Below, piece after piece: positions 54,801 to 61,418 of a DNA stretch of 64,000 nt. A program made the position numbers and the translations under genes. The notes under the pieces are model-generated. The model did no database searches and was not told where the DNA came from. It saw only the letters and a list, made by a program, of their open reading frames with translations. Position 1 is the stretch's first letter. Each line of letters opens with the position of its first letter. This DNA comes from a virus: positions 1-64,000 of the IMG/VR virus record IMGVR_UViG_3300036790_000425. One strand, 5' to 3'.

Positions 54801-56559
54801 AGGCGTGCCACTTGTCGTCCGGGTGATAGTCGATCTCCAGGGTGTGACCGCGCACGCCCGTCTCGCCCTGGTGGCGCCAGCGCTCATCCGGGGCAGCCGA
54901 GGCCCGGGTGTAGCCGCCGCGTGACTGGAGGTACCCGTTGTGCTGGGCGTCATCCCATTCACCCGGATCAGCAACCCGGTAGAGCTTGCTGACCGGCTTG
55001 CCGCTCAGAGTCAGGCCGCCCTCCGGATGCTGCTCGATCCGGCCGCCGTATAGCTCCCCGGGCGAGGGGAGGATGCTCCCGGGCCGGGGCAGCGCAGGCC
55101 CTGAGAGCGCCCGGGAGAGACGCTCCTCGGACTCCCTCCTCTGGCTGTCGTCAGCGGCTGCTGCGACGTGCTCACCGCTCTCGGCCTCGAAGTGCGCCAC
55201 GACGGCCGCCTGATGCTCGCCGCTGACGAAGTGCTCCGGCTTCAGGTCCGAGGCGCGGACGGTGTAGAACTTCTCCGTGCCGCCGCCGAACGAGTCGTTC
55301 TCGGTGGCCAGGTGCCGGGGCACCCGGACATGCACGGCCTCCGGACCGTAGCCGCCGCCGTAGAAGCCGTGCGGGACGTCCGAGAAGAACACCGGGCCCT
55401 GCTTGCCGTGCTGGTCGATCATCCGGCGCTGGCTGCGGATCGCGGCGGCGTTCTCCGGCGTGGTGTGGTGGTACAGGTCCACCTGATCAGCGGCACCCTC
55501 GTGGCGCGTCGGCTCATCATCGTCGTCGCGGTGCATCTCCTGGCACTCCGGGCAGTTGCGGGGCTGGTCGCTCTCGCGCGAGGTGTCGGCCACCACGCCC
55601 TCCATCGAGGACTTGCCCGTCAGCCGGGCCCGGGCATACCGGTGGTGGCCGTCAAGCAGGTAGGTCCTGCCCTCATGGCGGACGAACCGGGCCGGCTCCT
55701 CGTCGTAGGGGCGCCCCGTCTCGTGCTCGTAGCGGTCCACGAGCTGCTTATCGTGCATCGTGTCGGCGTGCACGAAGGGCTGGTGAACGTGGATCTGCTG
55801 CCTCAGCGAGACGCGCTCAGGAGCCATGTGACGCCAGTGGTCCTCCTGCTGGTCCAGGTCGTCCGGCCAGCCGTGGTGCTCCAGCCGGGGGATCTCGTGC
55901 GGCTCGACGTGCGGGCCCCAGGAGTGCGGGAAGTGCACCACGCCGTTCTCGTCAGCGCGGCGGTTCACCCAGTCGCTGATCCGGTCCTCGCGGCGCTCCC
56001 GGGCGGCAGGGGAGGCAGTCTCGTAGCCAGCCCCGAAATGGTCCATGAGACCGCCGGTCACCTCGCGGATCACCCGGAGCGGGTGCTCGCTGTAGTGGCT
56101 CCGGGGATTCCACCGGTCCGGCTTGTGCTCGCCGGTCGGCTCGACCTCGAACACCCGGGCGTGCTCCGGCGGCCTGCCCTGCTCGCGCGCCGCCTGGCTG
56201 GCAACGTCCCGGGCCCAGCCCGGGCTCTCAGTGAAGAAGGTCTCCTCGCTCGGGCCCTCCCAGCCGCGGTCCAGGGCGCGGGGCATCCCCGTGGTCACCA
56301 TGTCGTCAGGCTGGAACGGGTGCGTGGTGCCGTGATAGAAACGCGGCCCGGTACCGGCCTCGAAATGCTCCAGGACGCCGGAGCGCCAGTGCTTGCGGCG
56401 GGGCTGGGGCTGGCCGGGGCAGTGCGGGTCGCGGGCGCCCTTATCGGTGGTGCCGGTGCCGCCGCAGCGCCCGCAGGACGAGCCGTCGCCGTGCTCGCCC
56501 GTGCCGCCGCAGCAGGAGCAGGACTCCTGGCCCCGGCCGGGGCGGGCGGCGGCGCTCAT
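51874..56559 (-). CDS. Giant protein with about seven ADP-ribosyltransferase-like modules
   Basis: 1,561 residues from ATG 56559 (leaderless from copy 15); a form 23 residues longer starts at ATG 56628 with AGGAGG. Residues 13-36: two CxxCGGTG knuckles, DnaJ-like. ART-like modules: 1 at about 73-166 (FYHGTTH, FFTESPGWARD, RVFEVEPTGEH), 2 at 358-443 (LYHHTTPEN), 3 at 525-600 (LYRVADPGEW), 4 at 813-890 (LWRGERRP, SEAEVRLHPGS), 5 at 986-1100 (LWHYTPLDN, VIMRGDVHPRQML), 6 at 1226-1315 (YYHGTNDSGD, HAFATADPGSAWDYAE, RVFEVTPHAD), 7 at 1358-1420 (LYHGAHHDD, VVEIHVPRDQV). Modules 1 and 6 are closest to the Arr (rifampin ART) type. A ParB-like part (LLDGHHRYARA, about 246-325), an HELAHH at about 671, and a zinc ribbon (CPDCGSRRF, CQHCYGMF) near 1160-1195. 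Likely delivered or expressed to modify host targets with NAD; inferred. Confidence 0.75.
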   Translation of the reverse strand: MSAAARPGRGQESCSCCGGTGEHGDGSSCGRCGGTGTTDKGARDPHCPGQPQPRRKHWRSGVLEHFEAGTGPRFYHGTTHPFQPDDMVTTGMPRALDRGWEGPSEETFFTESPGWARDVASQAAREQGRPPEHARVFEVEPTGEHKPDRWNPRSHYSEHPLRVIREVTGGLMDHFGAGYETASPAARERREDRISDWVNRRADENGVVHFPHSWGPHVEPHEIPRLEHHGWPDDLDQQEDHWRHMAPERVSLRQQIHVHQPFVHADTMHDKQLVDRYEHETGRPYDEEPARFVRHEGRTYLLDGHHRYARARLTGKSSMEGVVADTSRESDQPRNCPECQEMHRDDDDEPTRHEGAADQVDLYHHTTPENAAAIRSQRRMIDQHGKQGPVFFSDVPHGFYGGGYGPEAVHVRVPRHLATENDSFGGGTEKFYTVRASDLKPEHFVSGEHQAAVVAHFEAESGEHVAAAADDSQRRESEERLSRALSGPALPRPGSILPSPGELYGGRIEQHPEGGLTLSGKPVSKLYRVADPGEWDDAQHNGYLQSRGGYTRASAAPDERWRHQGETGVRGHTLEIDYHPDDKWHASAEGYAATRSQIPLPRVRRTAVADHVAAEPNRAVHAAVEAKVSQEHPHLGQAPEDRTGTLRKMLGQASFFMPREDIDSAVAPEHGSIHELAHHAAHVMTDKRQALEEARPRESWDRHPRPSDKDPDERRHGRGFTWHYALALDGAGHEDAAALARRHYTDAKIQVANDRHGRGLSRDFPGSGLSPHRPPDLSHLPPMIDSQREGLAAADDRDYSRKMLDVASRPEPGLRLWRGERRPAGEDISGTRSLGMHWSAKPEGVITGPERGGPSTRPVVWQSRLEHPESQAISRSHPMWRGRHESLPSEAEVRLHPGSSVHVEGAWVGEPGKEGTVHPLHPEHNPPGWTWHPVDRHVPVSHRPGQHGTVNYTDVGIPKEGALHSRDELPADPGTAEIPAGRVRLWHYTPLDNVDSIRQHGLQRSRARGDAGDHNLDDPSAGVWASTKRPDDILDDHSGHAAVVEYHAHPDEISGNAESPWHARNKDGSYDQGKLREWGEGHHHVIMRGDVHPRQMLAVHEPWHGSARYMRDDRNGPESYSWVNDETDSVYEPYRKGLRALEKQKRTAALEPAVPHEDAACPDCGSRRFRPPGPGDHGEGGGRSPAVCQHCYGMFDASEGEHDRNFRRDMDALDRGKRGEPARGPYYHGTNDSGDPDQITPQGSGRRNFPQDHDGTHAFATADPGSAWDYAERAAEAHGGRPRVFEVTPHADDVEKDPTHDEGGNSRRVNPGDVRSRTGFGVHREMPVPEHIESRYDEEDEGWGDHEAALGQPADPYVLYHGAHHDDTAGIQSGGLRPAQSPDQPTVTTSRDGAALIAGQRDWTSPRVVEIHVPRDQVSRYLSEPREATEGTVHALREPLPASFIHQVHEAAAAASLPEKAQPVSVARALRDMPMRIASYQPQSAEDVVSMLHEVPGALRIVSAALGTLAARCEHLPLAESMPDLLRQMSGHLAGTADEAAEILRSTEGAWTEPERKALTA

Positions 56560-56628
56560 GCCCCTTACATTAGCAAGGTTTCCTGTAACAGGCGAGAGCG
56601 GAGCGAAGTGCGCCAGCAGCGGGTCCAT
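56560..56628 (-). other. Alternative 5' extension of the ART-array gene
   Basis: ATG 56628 is preceded by AGGAGGCAACTC, a strong ribosome site, and adds 23 residues (MDPLLAHFAPLSPVTGNLAN...) in frame with ATG 56559. There is no room for a promoter between the terminator at 56659-56688 and this start, so it would be used on read-through messages from the terminase side. Confidence 0.6.
56567..56595 (-). promoter_or_regulatory. Operator-promoter, copy 15, inside the 5' end of the ART-array gene
   Basis: Minus strand: -35 TCGCCT (poor), spacer GTTACAGGAAACCTTGC, -10 TAATGT (56567-56572). The predicted start falls on ATG 56559, seven bases on, giving a leaderless message. The site lies within codons 12-21 of the longer reading frame from ATG 56628. 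Confidence 0.75.
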
Positions 56629-56658
56629 GAGTTGCCTCCTGAACCTTCTGCGGGCAGC

Positions 56659-56688
56659 AAAAGGGCCGGGGAGGGCTACTCCCCGGCC
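56659..56688 (-). terminator. Intrinsic terminator upstream of the ART-array gene
   Basis: GGCCGGGGAG / CTCCCCGGCC, ten perfect base pairs, five-base loop, followed on the minus strand by CTTTTGC (T-run at 56659-56662). Stops or attenuates leftward transcription after the gene at 56706. Confidence 0.85.
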
Positions 56689-56705
56689 TCATCCCGGTCA
56701 GGCGG

Positions 56706-56900
56706 TCAGGCGGCGGCGCGGTACTGCTGGCACGGGCCGCCGTCGGCGCCGCGGTGGCACGCGAAGGCCAGGCACTCGGTCTGGCCGTTGCTGTGCAGCG
56801 CGAAGGGGTGGCCGCAGTGGCCGCATGCACCGGATGCGTGCGGGTGCGGGCGGGCGGCGATCCGTCCCGGCAGGGTCGCCACGGCGGATTCCTGGGTCAT
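56706..56900 (-). CDS. Small zinc-finger protein
   Basis: 64 residues from ATG 56900. SGACGHCGHPFALHSNGQTE followed by CLAFACHRG and CQQY: four to five cysteines plus histidines, a compact zinc finger. Lies between an AT-rich promoter-like region and a strong terminator, so it may be its own short transcript. Function unknown. Confidence 0.65.
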   Translation of the reverse strand: MTQESAVATLPGRIAARPHPHASGACGHCGHPFALHSNGQTECLAFACHRGADGGPCQQYRAAA

Positions 56901-56917
56901 CGCTGGCCTCTTTCATA

Positions 56918-56934
56918 TATCAGCTTCATTGATA
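56918..56934. promoter_or_regulatory. Inverted repeat TATCA-N7-TGATA in an AT-rich promoter region
   Basis: A perfect five-base inverted repeat within the most AT-rich stretch of the window (56905-56965), directly upstream of the 64-residue zinc-finger gene and after the terminase stop. Looks like a small operator; the exact -35/-10 is unclear. Unrelated to the TACAG-N5-CTTGCTA family. Confidence 0.45.
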
Positions 56935-56964
56935 AGTGCTCTCTTATTGTCCAACCACCGTCAA

Positions 56965-59091
56965 TCATGATCTATGCCGGCGGGCCGCCGCCAGCCCGGC
57001 CCGGCCGCCGGGAGAGCGCCCGGTCATCCCTGACATACCTACCCTGGCTGCCGGTCTCACACCCCGGGCCAGGCCGCCCCGCCCGTTCATGCTGCCGAGT
57101 GAGGAGGCATAGGGATTGCCCTGGTCAGGGCTGAAGCGGTCCAGCGGGTCGGTGCCGCCCACCATGCCGCCGCGGGGCCGCTGGTTCTTCAGGTCCTTGG
57201 CCAGGTAGGCCTTCATCTGCTCGCCCAGCAGCCGGGCCGTGGTGATCGCGATGCAGTCCGCGATGTCCTTGGTCTGCACCGGGCCGGAGGTAGCCGGCAG
57301 CACCTTGGACTGGCCCTCGGGCTTCTGGAGGAACCGCAGCTCGTCCTTGGCCTCGCCGTGCGGCGGGCAGTGCACGAACTCCATGTTCAGCGCGGCCTTG
57401 AACGTCTCCCAGGTGGACCAGTTCAGCGCCGCGGTGGCGGTGCGCTCGTAGACCACGATGTTCTTCTGGAGCCGGGCGCCCCGGACGCGCTTCTGGAGTG
57501 CCTGGACGCTGGCCACGGAGTTGAACTGGTCGAAGGTCAGCTCATCCGGCTGGAACCTCTCGATCACGTTATCGAAGATCCAGTCCCCGACCTCGTCATA
57601 GTCGATGATGTGATCGGGAAAGTCCGCCGGGTCCCAGTAGTGGATCAGGTCGAACACGGCATGGTCCAGGCCGTCGGGGCCCGGCTCGGTGTGCGCGACC
57701 GCGAAGCCGAACCGGCAGTTCACCGCCGACGGGTCGCCGTGCGCGGTGTAGGTGATGTAGAGCGGCCCCCTGGTCTGCATGACCAGATCGGGCCGGCCGT
57801 ACTGCGGGTCCCGGTCCTGCCACGGCTCGAACATCCGGTCAATGCGCGAGGTGTTCAGGTAGGCGTCCATCGCGGTCGCCCAGTCCGAGCGGCGCTCTAC
57901 GGCAAAGGTGTCCGGGTTGGCCTTCTCCTCGCGCGCCATCTCCTCGTCCAGGGCCTGGATGGCGCCCTTCAGCGGGGCCAGCACCGGCAGTGCCTCGGGC
58001 TCGTACTCGCCCAGGTCACCCCGGTAGCCAGGCGGGAACAGCGGCAGCCGGCTGGCCAGCTCCCAGTCCTCGTAGATGGCCCAGGACTCCAGCTGCACCA
58101 TGAACTTGGTCGGGTAGGCCGGCATCACCTCGCCGGGCTCGGGGCCGGGCTCGGACTGGAGCGACAGCTCCCACAGCTCGTAGAACTTGCCGATCATCTC
58201 CCAGGTGCTGGAGGGCAGCACGATGAAGCCGTCGGTGCCGAACTGGTCCAGCGACGGCTTGGCCGCGCCGTAGATAACCCCGAACTCCCGGGTCACCCCG
58301 GCGTTCTTGACGTGCGCCGCCTCGTCGAAGGCCAGGATGCAGCCGGCCGGGCCGCGCGGGGCCAGCGGCGTGGACTCCCGGGGCAGCACCCGGAAGGTAG
58401 CCATGTCCCGGGTGGAAGACAGGCCGCGGGCCGCCAGCTTGTGCATCCGGACGAAATCATAGGGCGCGTACAGCGTCAGCGACTCGGCCTGCGGCTCGGA
58501 GATGAACGGCGTGAAGCAGGGCGCGGTGGTGATCACCGAGTAGAGATCGCCCCAGAGGTTCTCCTTGGCCTGCTCCTTCTTGCCGGCGAACACCGCGATC
58601 GCCAGCGGCTTCTCCTGGTCGATCCCGTAGTACTCCTGGGGATTGCCCTTGGCGATGTAGTGCCACAGCACGTAGCTCATGGCCAGCGCGGACAGGTAGC
58701 CCTTCGAGCCGCGGCGGCCGATCGCGATGATCAGCTCGGGGAACCACTTGTAGCCGCGCTTCTTCAGGTAGGCGATCCGCTCGAACAGGTCCGGCTGGAG
58801 GCCCTTGGTCCGGGCCGAGAACTTGTTGTCGCCGGCGTCGGGGTTAGTCTCGGTGAACCGGCGCTGCCACTCCGCGATGACCTTGCGGTCGTAGTCGGTG
58901 AACAGGTCATCGCGCAGGAAGATGATCTTCAGCAGAGTGGCCTGGCGCGGGTACAGATTGGGCTTTCCGCACCAGTCCTCACTTATTACGAAAGTGATGG
59001 GGTCTGGCACAGGAGGGCCGTCATACCAGGACAAAACGTCCAGCGGTCCGGCTGTGCCGGTGTCGGGGGCCTGCCAGCGGCTGATCGCCAT
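56965..59091 (-). CDS. Terminase large subunit
   Basis: 708 residues from ATG 59091. ATPase part: a degenerate P-loop-like ELIIAIGRRGSKGYLSALAM near residues 117-137 and a clear Walker B CILAFDEAAHVK near 256. The C-terminal half (YITYTAHGDPSAVNCRFGFA, FDLIHYWDPADFPDHIIDYD, ELTFDQFNSVASVQALQ) fits the RNase H-like nuclease domain of terminases that cut concatemeric DNA during packaging. The extreme C-terminus is Gly/Arg-rich. The neighbour at 60792 is the likely small subunit. Packaging motor function is well supported by the pattern. Confidence 0.85.
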   Translation of the reverse strand: MAISRWQAPDTGTAGPLDVLSWYDGPPVPDPITFVISEDWCGKPNLYPRQATLLKIIFLRDDLFTDYDRKVIAEWQRRFTETNPDAGDNKFSARTKGLQPDLFERIAYLKKRGYKWFPELIIAIGRRGSKGYLSALAMSYVLWHYIAKGNPQEYYGIDQEKPLAIAVFAGKKEQAKENLWGDLYSVITTAPCFTPFISEPQAESLTLYAPYDFVRMHKLAARGLSSTRDMATFRVLPRESTPLAPRGPAGCILAFDEAAHVKNAGVTREFGVIYGAAKPSLDQFGTDGFIVLPSSTWEMIGKFYELWELSLQSEPGPEPGEVMPAYPTKFMVQLESWAIYEDWELASRLPLFPPGYRGDLGEYEPEALPVLAPLKGAIQALDEEMAREEKANPDTFAVERRSDWATAMDAYLNTSRIDRMFEPWQDRDPQYGRPDLVMQTRGPLYITYTAHGDPSAVNCRFGFAVAHTEPGPDGLDHAVFDLIHYWDPADFPDHIIDYDEVGDWIFDNVIERFQPDELTFDQFNSVASVQALQKRVRGARLQKNIVVYERTATAALNWSTWETFKAALNMEFVHCPPHGEAKDELRFLQKPEGQSKVLPATSGPVQTKDIADCIAITTARLLGEQMKAYLAKDLKNQRPRGGMVGGTDPLDRFSPDQGNPYASSLGSMNGRGGLARGVRPAARVGMSGMTGRSPGGRAGLAAARRHRS

Positions 59092-59112
59092 CAGGAATCA
59101 GCCCGCCCGGGG

Positions 59113-59589
59113 CTAGCCGGCATTCAGGTCGCCCCGGAAGCTCGTCCGCCGGTCTTCCCGGGTACTCAGCTCGCGCACCAGGTAGGGATCGTTCCCCGGG
59201 CCGTGGCTGGGCGCGTAAGGACGCTCCCCGCTGATCACGAAGTCCTCCATGCGCTCGTGCGTGTCCACGTCACCGAGCCGGTCGAACAGCCATCGCCGCC
59301 AGGAGCGCTCGTCATAGGTGGCCGCTGGCACCGGGAAGAAGTGGCTGACCGCTATCACCTGATCCGGGTGATAGGAATCCGGCCCGCATCGCTGCACGAT
59401 CAGCGTCATGCCGCGGGACTCGCCCGCGTGACGGCCGGGCTTATCCCGCTGACAGTCGTTGTCCAGCCAGACGCGCCAGCCCTGCTGCTCCCGGTACCTG
59501 AGGTCTCTCACCAGGGCGGCCAGGGCGGCCGGGTACGGAGCAACCTGGCGCATCACGCCATCAGCAGTGGTGTCCTCGGGAGTACTCAC
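59113..59589 (-). CDS. Unknown protein upstream of terminase
   Basis: 158 residues from GTG 59589 (GTGA overlap). Helical N-terminus (YPAALAALVRDLRYREQQGW), then strands with MTLIVQRCGPDSYHPDQVIA and FFPVPAATYDERSWRRWLFD. Likely co-transcribed with terminase. Unrecognised. Confidence 0.65.
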   Translation of the reverse strand: MSTPEDTTADGVMRQVAPYPAALAALVRDLRYREQQGWRVWLDNDCQRDKPGRHAGESRGMTLIVQRCGPDSYHPDQVIAVSHFFPVPAATYDERSWRRWLFDRLGDVDTHERMEDFVISGERPYAPSHGPGNDPYLVRELSTREDRRTSFRGDLNAG

Positions 59590-59765
59590 ACATCTTCCGG
59601 GCCCGCGTCCAGGACCAGGACCACCCGGCCGGCCTTCAGCTCGACCGCCGCCCGGTCCAGCCGGCAGAAGCGCCCGTCGAACCGCAGGAGCACCTCCTGA
59701 ACATGCACGGGCTGGCTCAGGAAGGCCTCCCGGGCGATCACCTCGGCCAGCTCATCCGGGGCCAC
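59586..59765 (-). CDS. 59-residue protein
   Basis: GTG 59765 to TGA 59586 with overlaps on both sides. Helix (PDELAEVIAREAFLSQPVHV) then two strands (VLLRFDGRFCRLD, GRVVLVLDAG). Fills the gap in a coupled gene chain. Unrecognised. Confidence 0.65.
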   Translation of the reverse strand: MAPDELAEVIAREAFLSQPVHVQEVLLRFDGRFCRLDRAAVELKAGRVVLVLDAGPEDV

Positions 59766-60423
59766 GGGTCTCCTCCCGGGGCTTCCACGGCTCGAAGTCG
59801 CCTACCGTGCCCGCGGCGGAGAAGTGCAGCCGCAGGCCGCAGGCCTCGAAGATCGCCTCCCGGGTGCTCTCATCCACGGCCGGGTCATTGAGGTGCACGC
59901 TGTAGAGCTTCGCGTGCAGGGTGCCCCTGGTGCCGAAGCCCATCCAGGAGTCCCGCTCGCCCTGCTCCAGGGCCATGCCGTCGTCAGTGACGATCGCCAG
60001 CAGCTCGGGCGTCAGGTCACGGGTCCGGTACCAGTCCATCCCCATCTCGCGCGGGACCGGCTCGCGCCCGCTGATCCGGGACAGGCAGTGCAGCATGCCC
60101 GGGTGAGCCGACCGCAGGCTCTCCACGTACATCTTGTGCGGCCAGCCGTACTTCCAGTCGGCCCAGCTCAGCCACCAGCCGCCGGGGTCGAAGTTGTGCA
60201 TCCGCTGGGCGTCGCGCTGGCCGCCCAGGCAGTCTTCCCAGTTCCGCGCGCCGCAGTCCGTGCACGACCCGGTGCCGCGCGGAGTGGCCAGCAGGTCCCG
60301 CGGGTGGATCGAGCCGCACCAGGAGCACGTCCGGAAATGCTCGCCGCGGCGTGCGCCGCTCCACGCCCAGCCGCAGGCGGCAAGCGGATCCTGGCCGTGC
60401 ACCAGGTCAGTGGCCGTGCCCAT
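59752..60423 (-). CDS. Zinc-ribbon protein of unknown function
   Basis: 223 residues from ATG 60423, overlapping the upstream gene. N-terminal zinc ribbon: CSWCGSIHPRDLL and CTDCGARNWEDC. The remaining 150 residues are alpha/beta with Trp-rich GGWWLSWADWKYGWPHKMYV and a C-terminal FSAAGTVGDFEPW. Seen in the terminase cluster; role unknown. Confidence 0.65.
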   Translation of the reverse strand: MGTATDLVHGQDPLAACGWAWSGARRGEHFRTCSWCGSIHPRDLLATPRGTGSCTDCGARNWEDCLGGQRDAQRMHNFDPGGWWLSWADWKYGWPHKMYVESLRSAHPGMLHCLSRISGREPVPREMGMDWYRTRDLTPELLAIVTDDGMALEQGERDSWMGFGTRGTLHAKLYSVHLNDPAVDESTREAIFEACGLRLHFSAAGTVGDFEPWKPREETRGPG

Positions 60424-60799
60424 GTCCCTGGCCGTTCCGGGAGCTGCGGAGAGTGCCCGGGTCAGTCTTGATCCAGCCGTCCTCGCCCGGCAGCCCGAGG
60501 ACGTTGTGCACGGCCTCGTGCACCTGGCGGTCCGGGTCGAAGGTGAAGCCCGGGTCGGTGCGGCCGGTGATGGTGATCTCCGGCATGGCCGCGCCCTCCT
60601 CCTCGACTGCCGTGCCGTCGGGGCGCTCGTAGCCGAACCGGTACCAGTTCACGTTCACGGTGAGGCCGATCTCCGCGAACTGGTCGCGGGCCCGGCGCTC
60701 GAAGGCGGCATAGTTGAGGCGCTTATCCTGCGCCAGGGCGTTCAGGCTGTGCGTGAGCCCGATGATCTTGTCTACCTCGGCGTCATACAGGTCAAGCAC
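60407..60799 (-). CDS. Unknown protein with His-rich tail
   Basis: 130 residues from GTG 60799. Helical start (LYDAEVDKIIGLTHSLNALA), strand part (LTVNVNWYRFGYERPDGTAV), and a C-terminal GHGHGH. Overlaps both neighbours. Unrecognised. Confidence 0.6.
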   Translation of the reverse strand: MLDLYDAEVDKIIGLTHSLNALAQDKRLNYAAFERRARDQFAEIGLTVNVNWYRFGYERPDGTAVEEEGAAMPEITITGRTDPGFTFDPDRQVHEAVHNVLGLPGEDGWIKTDPGTLRSSRNGQGHGHGH

Positions 60800-61418
60800 T
60801 GCTCCGCTCCCCTCCGGGCAGCGCGGGCGCGGCGTCGGCCAGCACGCCCCGGATGACCGGGGAGGCGTAGACCTCGCTCACGAACTCGCTCCACTGCTCC
60901 GGCTTCATGATCCGCCGGCTGATCTCGAAGAACTCGATCATCGCGGCCTGCCACTGTGATGCCTCTACTCCTTCCGAAGCCCGGCTCCTGTCGAGCTGCA
61001 TCTGGAGCTGGATGGCCCGGGTCAGGTCGCGGGCCTGAAGGTCCAGCTCGCCGTGCACGAGGGCCTGCTGACCCTGGCGGATCAGCTCGTTCAGGGCATC
61101 GCTGGCCGTGGCGCCGGACGTGGTGGTGTCGTCGCCGCGGGCCTCGGCCGCCTCCTCGAACGTTAGCCGGGCCTTGCGGTGCGGCTCAGCGAGATGCCGG
61201 ATGTGCGAGCGCAGGATCGGCTCGTTCGGCACCGCGGGCCGCAGGCCGGCCAGGTGCTTGCGGATGGTGCGCAGCGCGTAGCCCTCAGCCAGCATGCCGT
61301 CGATCTGGGCCAGCCACGGCGACCGGCAGGCGCCGCAGTCGCGGTCCCAGGGCTTGTCGTAGGCCTGGCCGCCGATCACCACCCGGCGGGTGGCGAGGCT
61401 GTTACTCCTCAGAGTCAT
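60792..61418 (-). CDS. Putative DNA-binding protein, candidate terminase small subunit
   Basis: 208 residues. CGACRSPWLAQIDGMLAEGY and RTIRKHLAGLRPAVPNEPIL with SHIRHLAEPH form a zinc-knuckle/helix-turn-helix unit, and a long helical C-terminal region (LTRAIQLQMQLDRSRASEG) could oligomerise. This plan and the position three genes upstream of the large subunit fit a small terminase, but a general DNA-binding role is equally possible. Confidence 0.5.
   Translation of the reverse strand: MTLRSNSLATRRVVIGGQAYDKPWDRDCGACRSPWLAQIDGMLAEGYALRTIRKHLAGLRPAVPNEPILRSHIRHLAEPHRKARLTFEEAAEARGDDTTTSGATASDALNELIRQGQQALVHGELDLQARDLTRAIQLQMQLDRSRASEGVEASQWQAAMIEFFEISRRIMKPEQWSEFVSEVYASPVIRGVLADAAPALPGGERSSA

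Noticed and set aside
5410-56595. The repeated 21-base element as a CRISPR repeat or insertion-sequence end
   Set aside because: Copies are kilobases apart, not regularly spaced, always tied to promoter boxes, and no transposase or cas gene accompanies them.
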